This document shows, piece by piece, positions 25,171 through 34,140 of a stretch of 64,000 nucleotides of DNA. The stretch lies in NCBI GenBank assembly GCA_047921395.1, contig JBLRWH010000004.1, positions 14,273 to 78,272 of the forward strand, given 5' to 3'. The stretch's first letter is position 1. The number at the start of each line of letters is the position of its first letter. This DNA comes from XN24 sp047921395. Its GTDB lineage: Bacteria > Pseudomonadota > Gammaproteobacteria > Steroidobacterales > XN24. The notes beneath the pieces are model-generated. The model was given only the letters and a program-made list of their open reading frames with translations. It searched no databases and was not told where the DNA came from. The position numbers and the translations under genes are program-made.

Positions 25171-26310
25171 TCAGCGTGCGGTACGCGCGTCGCCGGGCAT
25201 CCGGTTGATGCGCTCGACGTCGCCCCCGACATGCGCCAGCACCCGCGGATCCATGACGCGGCGCCACAGCGGCGGCACCAACGCGACCAGGAACATGCCG
25301 AAATAGCCCGTAGGCAGCTGCGGCGCCTCGTCGAAGTGGCGCAGCGACTGGTAGCGCCGCGCCGGCCACGCATGGTGGTCCGAGTGCCGCTGCAGCTGGT
25401 AGAGCAGCAGGTTGGAGACCACCCGGTTGGAATTCCAGCTGTGGCGCGGCATCGTGCGCTCGTAACCGCCGCCCGGGAGGCGCTCACGCAGCAGGCCGTA
25501 GTGCTCGACATAGTTCGCCGCCGACAGCAGGCTGTACGCGAACACTGCCTGGGCCAGCATGAAGGGCAGCACCGCCGGCCCCAGCGCGACGAGCAATCCG
25601 CCCCAGAACAGCACGCTCAGCGCCCAGGCCTGCAGGTTCTCGTTGCGGAGGTCGAAGACGCCCCGGCCCCGGGCGGCGAGCCGCTCACGCTCGAGGCGCC
25701 AGGCGCGCCGGAACGCGCCCGGGATCTCGCGCCGCATGAAACGGTAATAGCTCTCGCCGAAGCGCGACGAGGCCGGATCCTCGGGGGTGGCGACGTCGCG
25801 GTGGTGGCCGCGCACGTGCTCGACAACGAAGTGCCCGTAGCAGGCGGGGGCGAGTGCGAAGCGGGCCAGCCAGCGCTCCAGCGCGGGCTTCTTGTGCCCC
25901 AGCTCGTGCGCGGCGTTGATCCCGGCGCCGCTGGTCCAGCCGGCCGAGATCGCCAGGCCGAGCCAGCCGAACGGCGACAACCCGCCCCGCACCGCCACCC
26001 AGGCGACCACGATGACGGTCAGCCAGACGGCCGGCACGGCGAGCCAGGTCAGCCAGCGATACCAGGCCTCTCGCTCGAGTGTCGGGACCAGTGACTCGGG
26101 CGGGTTGTTCCGGTCTTCCCCCAGGACCTGGTCCAGCAGCGGCACGAGGCCGTAGACGACGACGGGGGTCAACCACAGCAGCCACTCGCCGGCGCCCAGG
26201 CGCCAGCCGAGCAGGCTGGCCAGGGGCAGCATGGGCAGCAGCACCGACAGCAGCCAGTAGTGCCGCCGCCGGTCGACCCAACCCACCGCGTCCATCGCGC
26301 TCGTTGCCAT
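25171..26310 (-). CDS. alkB: Alkane 1-monooxygenase AlkB-like
   Basis: This 379-residue integral membrane di-iron hydroxylase retains the histidine boxes HELGHKK (about 140), HVRGHHRDVATPEDPASS (about 170), NYVEHYGL and LQRHSDHHAWPARRYQSL (about 310); the last is the AlkB signature. Such enzymes oxidise the terminal carbon of n-alkanes using electrons from rubredoxin. No rubredoxin or rubredoxin reductase gene is in the window, so partners must lie elsewhere. ATG at 26310 (MATSAMDAVG) is preferred over a longer reading. The divergent AraC regulator at 26404 is the likely local activator. Confidence 0.93.
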   Translation of the reverse strand: MATSAMDAVGWVDRRRHYWLLSVLLPMLPLASLLGWRLGAGEWLLWLTPVVVYGLVPLLDQVLGEDRNNPPESLVPTLEREAWYRWLTWLAVPAVWLTVIVVAWVAVRGGLSPFGWLGLAISAGWTSGAGINAAHELGHKKPALERWLARFALAPACYGHFVVEHVRGHHRDVATPEDPASSRFGESYYRFMRREIPGAFRRAWRLERERLAARGRGVFDLRNENLQAWALSVLFWGGLLVALGPAVLPFMLAQAVFAYSLLSAANYVEHYGLLRERLPGGGYERTMPRHSWNSNRVVSNLLLYQLQRHSDHHAWPARRYQSLRHFDEAPQLPTGYFGMFLVALVPPLWRRVMDPRVLAHVGGDVERINRMPGDARTAR

Positions 26311-26403
26311 GCCGTGCTCCTCGAGATTCTCACTCCACTCTATCGATGCGCCAGGCGAAGGCATTGTTCCCTGCCGGCGCTGCTTTTGTTATTTTCGGCC
26401 AAC

Positions 26404-27450
26404 ATGGTCACGCAATTGTCATCGCTGCCGCTTCCGCCGGGCGCGCAGCATCCGGCCGCCGGCGTCGTCGTGCTCGCGCGCACGCTCGAGGACCTCGGCC
26501 ACGACCCCCGGCCGCTGCTGCGCGACTGCGGCCTGCCGTCCCAGCTGGCAGGGACCGGGCAGACGGTGCCCGTGGACCGGGAGATCGCCTTCATCAGGGC
26601 GGCCCTGCAGGTTTCCGGCCGACCCGATCTCGGGCTGCTCGCCGGCCGCGGGCACCGCTTCCCGGTATTCGGCTTCTGGGGCCTGGCGCTGGCCGCGAGC
26701 CCGACCCTTGCGAGCGCGATCCGGGTGGGGCTGCAGTACGTCGACCTGACCCATACCTTCCTGCACTGGAGCTTCCAGCGCGGCCGGGGCGACGCCGAGC
26801 TCGTGATGCGGGCCTCCTTCCCGCTGGGCGACCTGGAGACGTTCTTCGTCGAGCGGGATGCGGCGGCCGCGGTGACCTTGCTCGAGGATCTGACCGGCCA
26901 GCACGGCACACTCCGGGAGGCGGTGTTTGCGTATCCCGCGCCGGCCTGGGCGGAGCGCTACCCCGCCACCTTCGGGTGCCCGGTGGCGTTCCGCCGTAAT
27001 CGCAATGCGCTCCGGCTCGGCGCGGCCCGGCTGGATCAGGCGCTGCCCGGCGGCGACCCGATGACGGCCGTGGCTGCGGAGGCGCAATGCCGGCGCCTGC
27101 TGGAGTCGTTCTCGCCGGTCGGCGGCCTGGCCATGCGGCTGCGCCGCATCATGCTCGACCACCCGGGGCGCCTGCCCACCCAGGACGAGGCCGCGCGCCA
27201 CCTGGGGTTGTCGCGCCGCAGCCTGCGGCGCCGCCTGGCCGAGGAAGGCACCGGGTTCCGGGCGCTGGTGGACGAGGTGCGCTTCGGCCTGGTCGCCGGC
27301 TACCTGGAGAACACGCCCCTGTCGCTGGACGAGATCGCGGCCCGCACGGGGTTCAGCGACGCCGCCAACCTGTCGCACGCCTTTCGCCGCTGGACGGGCG
27401 TGACGCCCGGCGAGTGGCGCAGCCGGGGCGGCGCAGGCGGCGGCGCCTGA
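26404..27450 (+). CDS. AraC family transcriptional regulator (Arabinose_bd / AlkS-OruR-like type)
   Basis: This 348-residue protein has an N-terminal effector domain (about 15-205; FGFWGLALAASPTLASAIRV and HWSFQRGRGDAELVMRASFP) and a C-terminal HTH_18 domain (about 250-345; ARHLGLSRRSLRRRLAEEG and DEIAARTGFSDAANLSHAFR then RWTGVTPGEWR). The closing motif is diagnostic for AraC proteins. Members with this N-terminal domain often control catabolic genes for lipids and alkanes. The start at 26404 leaves a 93-base divergent spacer to alkB, which supports alkB as target. Confidence 0.88.
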   Translation: MVTQLSSLPLPPGAQHPAAGVVVLARTLEDLGHDPRPLLRDCGLPSQLAGTGQTVPVDREIAFIRAALQVSGRPDLGLLAGRGHRFPVFGFWGLALAASPTLASAIRVGLQYVDLTHTFLHWSFQRGRGDAELVMRASFPLGDLETFFVERDAAAAVTLLEDLTGQHGTLREAVFAYPAPAWAERYPATFGCPVAFRRNRNALRLGAARLDQALPGGDPMTAVAAEAQCRRLLESFSPVGGLAMRLRRIMLDHPGRLPTQDEAARHLGLSRRSLRRRLAEEGTGFRALVDEVRFGLVAGYLENTPLSLDEIAARTGFSDAANLSHAFRRWTGVTPGEWRSRGGAGGGA

Positions 27451-27534
27451 ATCCGGGCCGGCCCGCAACTGCGATAACATGGCTGACTTGGGTCACGAGC
27501 ACTGCAGAACACGGGGCTTCATTTCTTGAGGATC

Positions 27535-28851
27535 ATGGATCGACTGCTGACCGCGGGGTTCCGGCACAACAGCCGGCGCCTGACCCGTTTCGCGCGGCCG
27601 CAGCCCAGCGAATCGCTCCCCGCGCCCGATCCGTCGCGCAGCTACATGCTTTACCTGCACGTGCCGTTCTGCACCGTGCTGTGCCCGTTCTGTTCATTCC
27701 ACCGCGTCTGCTTCGAGGAACACAAGGCTCTCAAGTACTTCAAGAGCCTGCGGCAGGAAATCCGCATGGCGCACGAGGCCGGATACCTGTTTTCCGACCT
27801 GTATGTCGGCGGCGGCACGCCGACCGTCATGCCGGGCGAGCTGGCGAAGACGCTGGAGCTGCTGCACAAGCTGAGCCCCATCAAGAGCATTTCCATCGAG
27901 ACCAACCCGGACGACCTGACGCCGGCGATCATGTCGCAGATGCGCGACGCGGGCGTGACGCGCGTCTCGGTCGGCATCCAGAGCCTGGACGACGAGCTCC
28001 TGAAGCAGATGGACCGCTACGAGAAATACGGCTCGGCGGCCCAGGTCATGAAACGGCTCGAGGGCGCCCACGGCTTCTTCGAGACCCTCAACGCCGACAT
28101 GATCTTCAACCTGCCGCACCAGGACGACGCGTCGCTGCGCCGGGACATCGACCTGCTGACGCGCGAGCTCGAGGTCAGCCAGGTGACCTTCTACCCGCTG
28201 ATGAGCGCCGAGAGCACGATGCGCAAGATGCTCAAGACCATGGGCGAGGTGGACTTCGACCGCGAGGGGCGGATGTACCGCCTGATCCTGGACGCACTGC
28301 CCGCGTCCTACCGGCCGTCCTCCGCCTGGTGCTTCAATCGCAACAGCAGCACCGTGGACGAGTACATCATCGAGAACGAGGAATACCTCGGGCTCGGCAG
28401 CGGCTCGCTCAGCTACCTGGATGGCGTGCTGTATTCGAGCACCTTCTCGCTGAACCACTACAACCGCCAGGTCGAGGCGGGCAACTTCGGCATCAGCCGG
28501 CGCCAGCCACTGACCCGGCGGGACCGGCTCCGCTACTTCATGTTGATGAACCTGTTCGGCCTGTCGCTGGATAAGAAGACCGCCGAGGCCCGCTACCCGG
28601 GCTTCTTCGTGAAGCTCGCCGCCGAGATCCTCGGGCTCAGGCTCATGGGCGCCGTGCGCGACACTGGCGACCGGCTGGTACTCACGGAGTACGGCATGCG
28701 CATATGGATCCTCATCATGCGCGAGTTCTTCATGGCCGTTTCGGACTTCCGCGACCTGATGCGTCACACCATCCGCGAGGAGCTGGACGCTCCCGGCCCG
28801 CTCGAGGCGCGCCTTCCGACCCCCGACCTGCGCCCCCCGGGTACGCATTGA
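27535..28851 (+). CDS. HemN/HemW-like radical SAM protein
   Basis: This 438-residue protein carries YLHVPFCTVLCPFCSF near residue 45, the CxxxCxxC radical SAM cluster of the coproporphyrinogen III oxidase family. LYVGGGTPTVMP (SAM-binding GGGTP) follows, then VSVGIQSLDDELLKQM, and a HemN_C-like C-terminal part with EYLGLGSGSLSYLDGV. It could be an anaerobic coproporphyrinogen dehydrogenase, a heme chaperone (HemW) or a heme-utilisation enzyme (HutW); these cannot be separated by eye. It directly precedes the multiheme cytochromes, suggesting service to heme supply. A TTG at 27526 is an alternative start. Confidence 0.82.
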   Translation: MDRLLTAGFRHNSRRLTRFARPQPSESLPAPDPSRSYMLYLHVPFCTVLCPFCSFHRVCFEEHKALKYFKSLRQEIRMAHEAGYLFSDLYVGGGTPTVMPGELAKTLELLHKLSPIKSISIETNPDDLTPAIMSQMRDAGVTRVSVGIQSLDDELLKQMDRYEKYGSAAQVMKRLEGAHGFFETLNADMIFNLPHQDDASLRRDIDLLTRELEVSQVTFYPLMSAESTMRKMLKTMGEVDFDREGRMYRLILDALPASYRPSSAWCFNRNSSTVDEYIIENEEYLGLGSGSLSYLDGVLYSSTFSLNHYNRQVEAGNFGISRRQPLTRRDRLRYFMLMNLFGLSLDKKTAEARYPGFFVKLAAEILGLRLMGAVRDTGDRLVLTEYGMRIWILIMREFFMAVSDFRDLMRHTIREELDAPGPLEARLPTPDLRPPGTH

Positions 28852-29030
28852 CCCTGATTGCGGCGGCCTCGCCGCAGCGCAAAATTGTCTCCGCCCGAGG
28901 TAAATGTCCGTAAACCATCAGTTTGCGGGCCTTGCCGCTTGAAGGCTCGGCCGATTCTTGGGGCGGCCGAACACCACCAGAAGGCTCCCGCGCGACGGGA
29001 AGCCCGCGGTCCACGGACCGGAAAAACGGG

Positions 29031-31013
29031 ATGACAGTCATGGCCAGACACGCTTCTCTTCCTGCATTGCTCAGCGGCCTGCTGGCCGTGGCGGCGCTCT
29101 CGCTGGGTGCCACCACCGCGGGCGCCCAGGAGCGCGAGATCAACTGCGTCGGATGTCACGACGATGTTCACTTCGACTCGACCGCGCACGCGGAGGTGGC
29201 CTGCAAGAGCTGCCACACCAACGTCACGCGGCCGCGCCACAAGAAAGAGGACCTGGCCGACCTCACCGGCGACGCCGTCTGCGTGCAATGCCACGCCATG
29301 GCGCCCCGCGCCGTCGGGCGCAGCGTGCACGGCGGCCAAGTCGCCTGCATGGACTGCCACGGCAGCGCGCACGAGATGCTGAAGAACGACGACCTGCTGT
29401 CGCCGATGTCGCCAGTCGGGCAGGTCCGTGTCTGTGGCGACTGCCATGCCGCTCATCCCGGCCAGGAAGGCCTGATCGAGGCCTTCGTCGACAGCGTGCA
29501 CGGCCGCGGCCTGCTGCGCTCCGGCCTGGTCGCCTCCCCGACCTGCAGCACCTGCCACGGCAGCCACCGCGTGGTGGCCGTGGAGGACGAGCGCTCTCCC
29601 ACGTCGTTCCAGAACTCGCCCCAGCTGTGCGGCGACTGCCACCAGTACATCTACAAGGAGTGGCTGAACGTCAGCGCGCACGGCGCTGCCTGGACGGCCG
29701 GCAACACGCAGACCGCCACCTGCGTGGATTGCCACGAGTCCCATTCGATTGGCGACCCCGTGATGGGAGCCGAGCGTTTGCACATGGCCGAGGAGTGCGG
29801 CGACTGCCACGGCGACTTCTACAACACCTATCGCGGCGGCTTCCACGGCAAGGCGACGAACCTAGGCCTGCAGAAGTCCGCGACCTGCTCGGATTGCCAT
29901 TCGCCGCACAGCACGCTCGGCAAGGACGATCCGCGCTCCACGATTCATCCCGACAACGCGCAGGCCATGTGCGGCCAGTGCCATGGCAACGTCACGGCGG
30001 CATTCGCCTCGTTCAGCCCGCACGTCGACCCCAGCGACCCGAGCGACAACTTCTGGGTGTACCTGATCGCCATGGCGATGCATGCCCTGGTCATCGGCGT
30101 GTTCGGCTTCTTCGGCATCCACGCGATCCTGTGGCTGCAGCGCGGCATCGTCGGCCTGAAGCGCGGCGAATTCGTCGGCCACCACAGCGCCAGCGGCCAG
30201 TACATCCGGCGCTTCAAGAAGCGCGATATCAGCATGCACAAGCTGATCATCGTGACCTTCCTGCTGCTGGCCGCGACCGGCCTGCCGCTCAAGTTCAGCC
30301 ATGCGCCCTGGGCGCACACGCTGATGGGCTGGTGGGGCGGCCTCGAGATCACCATGTTTCTGCACCGGGCCGCGGCGATCGGCACTTTCGGCTACTTCGC
30401 CTGGCATCTCGGCATCCTTGCGCACCGCTTCTTCATCAAGAAGGAGAAGGGCCTGTTCTGGGGCCCGAACTCCATGACGCCGCAGCTCAAGGACGGCAAG
30501 GACATCGTCGCGATGTTCAAGTACTTCCTGTACATGGGCCCGCGGCCCGCCGGCGACCGCTGGACCTACTGGGAGAAGTTCGACTACCTGGCGGTGTTCT
30601 GGGGCATGATGATCATCGGCGGCTCCGGCCTGGCGCTGTGGTTCCCGAACTTCTTCACCACGATCCTGCCGCTGCCGGGCTGGGCGCTGACCGCCGCCTA
30701 CGTGGTGCACAGCGAGGAAGCCCTGCTGGCGACCGGCTTCATCTTCCTGTTCCACTTCTTCCACACGCACCTGCGTCCGGAAAGCTTCCCGCTCGATCCC
30801 GTCGTGTTCACCGGCAGCCAGCCGCTCGAGCGCTTCAAGGACGAGCGGCCGCTGGAGTACCAGCGGATGGTCGACGAGGGCACGCTCGAGCAGCACCTGG
30901 TGCCTCCGCCGACCGACGAGCAGATGCGGAAGATCTATTTCTGGGGCTTCCTGGCCGTCGCCATCGGCCTGGCCCTGGCGGTGGGCATCTTCACGGCCCT
31001 GCTCATCTATTGA
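29031..31013 (+). CDS. Undecaheme cytochrome c fused to membrane cytochrome b-like domain
   Basis: This 660-residue protein has a signal peptide (about 4-30, ending TTAGAQE). Eleven CxxCH heme c sites lie between about residues 37 and 320: CVGCH, CKSCH, CVQCH, CMDCH, CGDCH, CSTCH, CGDCH, CVDCH, CGDCH, CSDCH, CGQCH. A C-terminal half (about 340-660) has about six helices with His in MHALV, ISMHKLI, MFLHRAAA, WHLGILAHRF and HFFHTHL, resembling a cytochrome b561/DUF4405-type quinol-interacting module. It probably carries electrons between the membrane quinone pool and periplasmic hemes. The terminal partner is not encoded here. ATG at 29031 or 29040. Confidence 0.88.
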   Translation: MTVMARHASLPALLSGLLAVAALSLGATTAGAQEREINCVGCHDDVHFDSTAHAEVACKSCHTNVTRPRHKKEDLADLTGDAVCVQCHAMAPRAVGRSVHGGQVACMDCHGSAHEMLKNDDLLSPMSPVGQVRVCGDCHAAHPGQEGLIEAFVDSVHGRGLLRSGLVASPTCSTCHGSHRVVAVEDERSPTSFQNSPQLCGDCHQYIYKEWLNVSAHGAAWTAGNTQTATCVDCHESHSIGDPVMGAERLHMAEECGDCHGDFYNTYRGGFHGKATNLGLQKSATCSDCHSPHSTLGKDDPRSTIHPDNAQAMCGQCHGNVTAAFASFSPHVDPSDPSDNFWVYLIAMAMHALVIGVFGFFGIHAILWLQRGIVGLKRGEFVGHHSASGQYIRRFKKRDISMHKLIIVTFLLLAATGLPLKFSHAPWAHTLMGWWGGLEITMFLHRAAAIGTFGYFAWHLGILAHRFFIKKEKGLFWGPNSMTPQLKDGKDIVAMFKYFLYMGPRPAGDRWTYWEKFDYLAVFWGMMIIGGSGLALWFPNFFTTILPLPGWALTAAYVVHSEEALLATGFIFLFHFFHTHLRPESFPLDPVVFTGSQPLERFKDERPLEYQRMVDEGTLEQHLVPPPTDEQMRKIYFWGFLAVAIGLALAVGIFTALLIY

Positions 31014-31222
31014 TGCAGGGACGCGTCCGGGCGGCCAGGACGGCTGCCCGGATCAACCCCGAGGGATCGGGCGCCGGACCCCGTCGAGCAATCGGCGGGG
31101 CCTTGCCCGTTCCCTGGCCCGGCAACCAGGCTGGCATCACCGCAGCGTTGCTGCGATGATGCGGGCCCATCGCCGCCTCGCCCGCACCATGGCGGGTTTC
31201 TGCTGACTACCGAGGGCTGATC

Positions 31223-32650
31223 ATGGCCAGATATTTCTTCGCCGCACTGACCCGGAACCCGATCAGCCTCGCCGGCACGGCGCTGGCCGTCGCGTCGCTG
31301 ACGCTGATCGTCACGCTGTTCATCGTCCAGATGGTCGGCTTCGAGGGCGGACCCTATCTCGGCATCCTCACCTACCTCGTGCTGCCGATGTTCTTCGTCG
31401 CCGGCCTGGTGCTGATTCCGCTGGGCATCGTCCGCCAGCGCAGGCGCGCGGCGAAAATGGCGGCCAGCGGCGTGGCGCCGCCGCTGTTCCCCGTCATCGA
31501 CCTGAACAGCGAGACCACCCGCAAGTCGGTCATCATCTTCATGGTGCTGACGATGGTGAACATCATCGTGCTCGCCGGTGCGACCTACAAGGGCGTCGAA
31601 ATCATGGACTCGACGGCCTTCTGCGGCCTCGCCTGCCACGCCGTAATGCAGCCCGAGCACACCGCCCACAGCCGCTCGCCGCATTCGCGGGTCCGCTGCG
31701 TGGACTGCCATATCGGCCCGGGCGCCGACTGGTTCGTGAAATCCAAGATGGACGGCGCCTGGCAGCTGGTCGCGGTGGCGCTCAACATCTATCCCCAGCC
31801 GATTTCCACGCCGCTGCACAACCTCCGCCCGGCCCGCGACACCTGCGAGCAGTGCCACTGGCCGACCAAGTTCGTAGGCGACAAGCTGAAGGTTCACACG
31901 ATCTTCAACGAGGACGAAAACAACACCGAGCTGCGCAACGCCATCCTGCTGAAGGTCGGCGGGCTGCACGGCCGCGACTCCTCCGGCATCCACTGGCACG
32001 TGGACCCGAACATCCAGATCCGCTACCGCTCCGACGAAAGCCGCATGAACATCTACGACATCGAACTGACCCGGGCGGACGGCACGGTCAAGGTGTTCCT
32101 CGCCGACGAGACGCCGGAAGATGCCAGCGACTGGCGCACCATGGACTGCGTGGATTGCCACAACCGGCCGACGCACATCTATCGCCATCCGAGCAAGGAA
32201 GTCGACCTGCTGATGGCGGCCGGCCGGATCGACCCCGCCCTCCCGTACGTGAAGCGCGAGAGCGTGCGCATCATCGAAGAAGCCGACTACCAGACGCACG
32301 ACGAGGCGCGGATCGGGTTGGCGGAGTCGCTGCAGGCTTTCTATCGCGAGAACTACCCCGACGTGCTGGCGCAGAACGCGGTCGCGGTGACGGAAGCGGG
32401 CGACGCACTCGGTGACATCTTCAGCTGGAACGTGTTCCCCCACATGCGAGTGAACTGGGACACCTATCCCAACCACGCCGGTCATCCGCCGGTCCGGTCC
32501 CGCGAGACGGCGCCCGGCTGTTTTCGCTGTCACAACCGGAATCACAAGACGGCCGAGGGTGAAGGCATTACCCGCAGCTGCGACACCTGCCATACCGTGC
32601 TCGCCCAGCGCGAGGAAGATTCCGAGATCCTGCGGCTGCTGAACCCTTAA
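31223..32650 (+). CDS. NapC/NirT-like multiheme cytochrome c with a CX3CH first heme site
   Basis: This 475-residue protein has three hydrophobic helices (about 8-32, 44-70, 98-120) and a periplasmic part with six heme attachment motifs: CGLACH (CX3CH, about residue 134, followed by AVMQPE), CVDCH, CEQCH, CVDCH, CFRCH and CDTCH. RVRCVDCHIGPGADWFVKSK and LRPARDTCEQCHWPTKF are typical of a NapC/NirT subfamily known from metal- and tetrathionate-type respirers. It likely accepts electrons from quinol and passes them to periplasmic partners. It lies 209 bases after the undecaheme gene; that gap holds only weak GC-rich hairpins. Confidence 0.87.
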   Translation: MARYFFAALTRNPISLAGTALAVASLTLIVTLFIVQMVGFEGGPYLGILTYLVLPMFFVAGLVLIPLGIVRQRRRAAKMAASGVAPPLFPVIDLNSETTRKSVIIFMVLTMVNIIVLAGATYKGVEIMDSTAFCGLACHAVMQPEHTAHSRSPHSRVRCVDCHIGPGADWFVKSKMDGAWQLVAVALNIYPQPISTPLHNLRPARDTCEQCHWPTKFVGDKLKVHTIFNEDENNTELRNAILLKVGGLHGRDSSGIHWHVDPNIQIRYRSDESRMNIYDIELTRADGTVKVFLADETPEDASDWRTMDCVDCHNRPTHIYRHPSKEVDLLMAAGRIDPALPYVKRESVRIIEEADYQTHDEARIGLAESLQAFYRENYPDVLAQNAVAVTEAGDALGDIFSWNVFPHMRVNWDTYPNHAGHPPVRSRETAPGCFRCHNRNHKTAEGEGITRSCDTCHTVLAQREEDSEILRLLNP

Positions 32651-32708
32651 GGGGACACTGCCGAAACCGCAAAATGGGGACACTGCTCGCAGCAGCAGTG
32701 TCCCCATT
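32649..32708. repeat. Palindromic element, repeat family 2, copy 2
   Basis: AATGGGGACACTGCT (32673-32687) and AGCAGTGTCCCCATT (32694-32708) form a perfect 15-bp stem with a 6-base loop. A further GGGGACACTG at 32651-32660 repeats the arm in direct orientation. The element begins at the last base of the NapC-like stop codon and could act as a transcript end. It shares its arm with the nested palindrome at 19121-19201. Confidence 0.8.
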
Positions 32709-32824
32709 CTCATTCAGGCCGGACGTGGCCGGACTCGGGACAAAAAGTTCCCAAGCACTTACCACGATTGCCCGCGCGCAGCGTGCCCAGTAGAGTGCAG
32801 CGCAGCATAAATCCCGGAGATCCC

Positions 32825-34111
32825 ATGCGGCTCAACAGCTTCATCCAGAGCATCGCGGCGTCACTGCTGCTGCTCTTCAGCGCGGCGGCGACCGCCGCGG
32901 ACGACATCCAGTGGACCCGCGAGGGACCGGATGGCACGACGCAGATCGTCCTCTACTATTTCTATTCCGACACCTGCCCGCACTGCATCGAGGCCAAGCC
33001 CTTCGTCGCCGAGCTCGACGCGCGGGACTGGATCGACCTGCGCGCCTTCGAGATCAACAAGAACCGGGACAACGGCCTCTTCTACCGCGACACCGCGGCC
33101 GCGATCGGCGAACAGGCGCGCAGCGTGCCGGCGTTCATTTTCTGCGGCTCCATGCACACGGGTTTCGATCACGCAGAGTCCACCGGCGCCGTGCTGCTCG
33201 CCCGCCTGGAAAACTGCCGCGCCGACCCGGACCGCCATCTCGCGACGCTCGGGCAGGCCGGGCCGGTCCCGGGTGAGGTCATGGGCGTGGACGTGCCGCT
33301 GCTCGGCTTCATCAACCCGTCTGACTGGGGCCTGCCGATCCTCACCGTCGTCATCGCCGGCCTGGACGCGTTCAATCCCTGCGCGTTCTTTGTCCTGCTG
33401 TTCCTGCTCAGCCTGATGGTCCATGCGCGCAGCCGCGCCCGCATGATGCTCGTGGGCGGCACCTTCGTGCTGATCTCGGGCCTGATCTATTTCGTGTTCA
33501 TGGCCGCCTGGCTGAACGTCTTCCTGTTGATCGGCGAGCTTCGGCTGGTCACGCTGCTCGCCGGCCTCATCGCAGTGAGCCTCGCGGCGATCAACATCAA
33601 GGACTATTTCTGGTTCCAGTCCGGCGGACCCTCGCTGTCCATCCCCGAGTCGAAGAAGCCGGGCATGTACCAGCGGATGCGCAACCTGGTCGGCGCCAAG
33701 ACCCTGCCGCCGATGATCGCCGGCACCATCGTGCTCGCGATCGCGGTCAACAGCTACGAGCTGTTGTGTACCGCCGGGCTGCCCATGGTCTACACCCGCA
33801 TCCTGACGCTGCGCGAGGCGGACACGTTCGTCTATTACATGTACCTCGTGCTGTACAACATCATCTACGTCATCCCGCTGCTGATCATCGTCTTGCTGTT
33901 CGTGCTGCGCTTCGGCTCGCGCAAGCTCGGCGAGCGCGAGGGCCGGCTGCTGAAACTGATGTCGGGCATGATGATGCTCGGGCTCGGCGGCGTGATGCTG
34001 CTGGCGCCCACGGCGCTGAACAACGCCGGCGTGGCGATCGGCCTGCTCGGCGCGGCGATGATCGCGACCGCGATCATTCATTCCGTCATGAAGCAGCGCG
34101 GCTTGATATGA
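32825..34111 (+). CDS. Thioredoxin-like domain fused to a CcdA/DsbD-like membrane domain
   Basis: This 428-residue protein has a signal peptide (about 1-23, ending ATAADD). A periplasmic thioredoxin-like domain follows (about 25-155) with FYSDTCPHCIEAKPF (CxxC). A six- to eight-helix membrane domain (about 175-425) holds single cysteines in LDAFNPCAFFVLLFLLSLM and in NSYELLCTAGLPMVYTRIL, spaced like the CcdA/DsbD transmembrane pair. It probably moves reducing power across the inner membrane, for example to keep cytochrome c heme-binding cysteines reduced. That fits the two multiheme cytochrome genes directly upstream. The domain order is reversed relative to DsbD, whose thioredoxin domain is C-terminal. 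Confidence 0.85.
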   Translation: MRLNSFIQSIAASLLLLFSAAATAADDIQWTREGPDGTTQIVLYYFYSDTCPHCIEAKPFVAELDARDWIDLRAFEINKNRDNGLFYRDTAAAIGEQARSVPAFIFCGSMHTGFDHAESTGAVLLARLENCRADPDRHLATLGQAGPVPGEVMGVDVPLLGFINPSDWGLPILTVVIAGLDAFNPCAFFVLLFLLSLMVHARSRARMMLVGGTFVLISGLIYFVFMAAWLNVFLLIGELRLVTLLAGLIAVSLAAINIKDYFWFQSGGPSLSIPESKKPGMYQRMRNLVGAKTLPPMIAGTIVLAIAVNSYELLCTAGLPMVYTRILTLREADTFVYYMYLVLYNIIYVIPLLIIVLLFVLRFGSRKLGEREGRLLKLMSGMMMLGLGGVMLLAPTALNNAGVAIGLLGAAMIATAIIHSVMKQRGLI

Positions 34112-34140
34112 TCGGGTGAACCCGCCCTAGGCGCACCCGC

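Noticed and set aside
28851..28880. A terminator after the HemN-like gene
   Set aside because: TGCGGCG/CGCCGCA forms a 7-bp stem but is followed by GCGCAAAATT without a T-run, so it was not listed.
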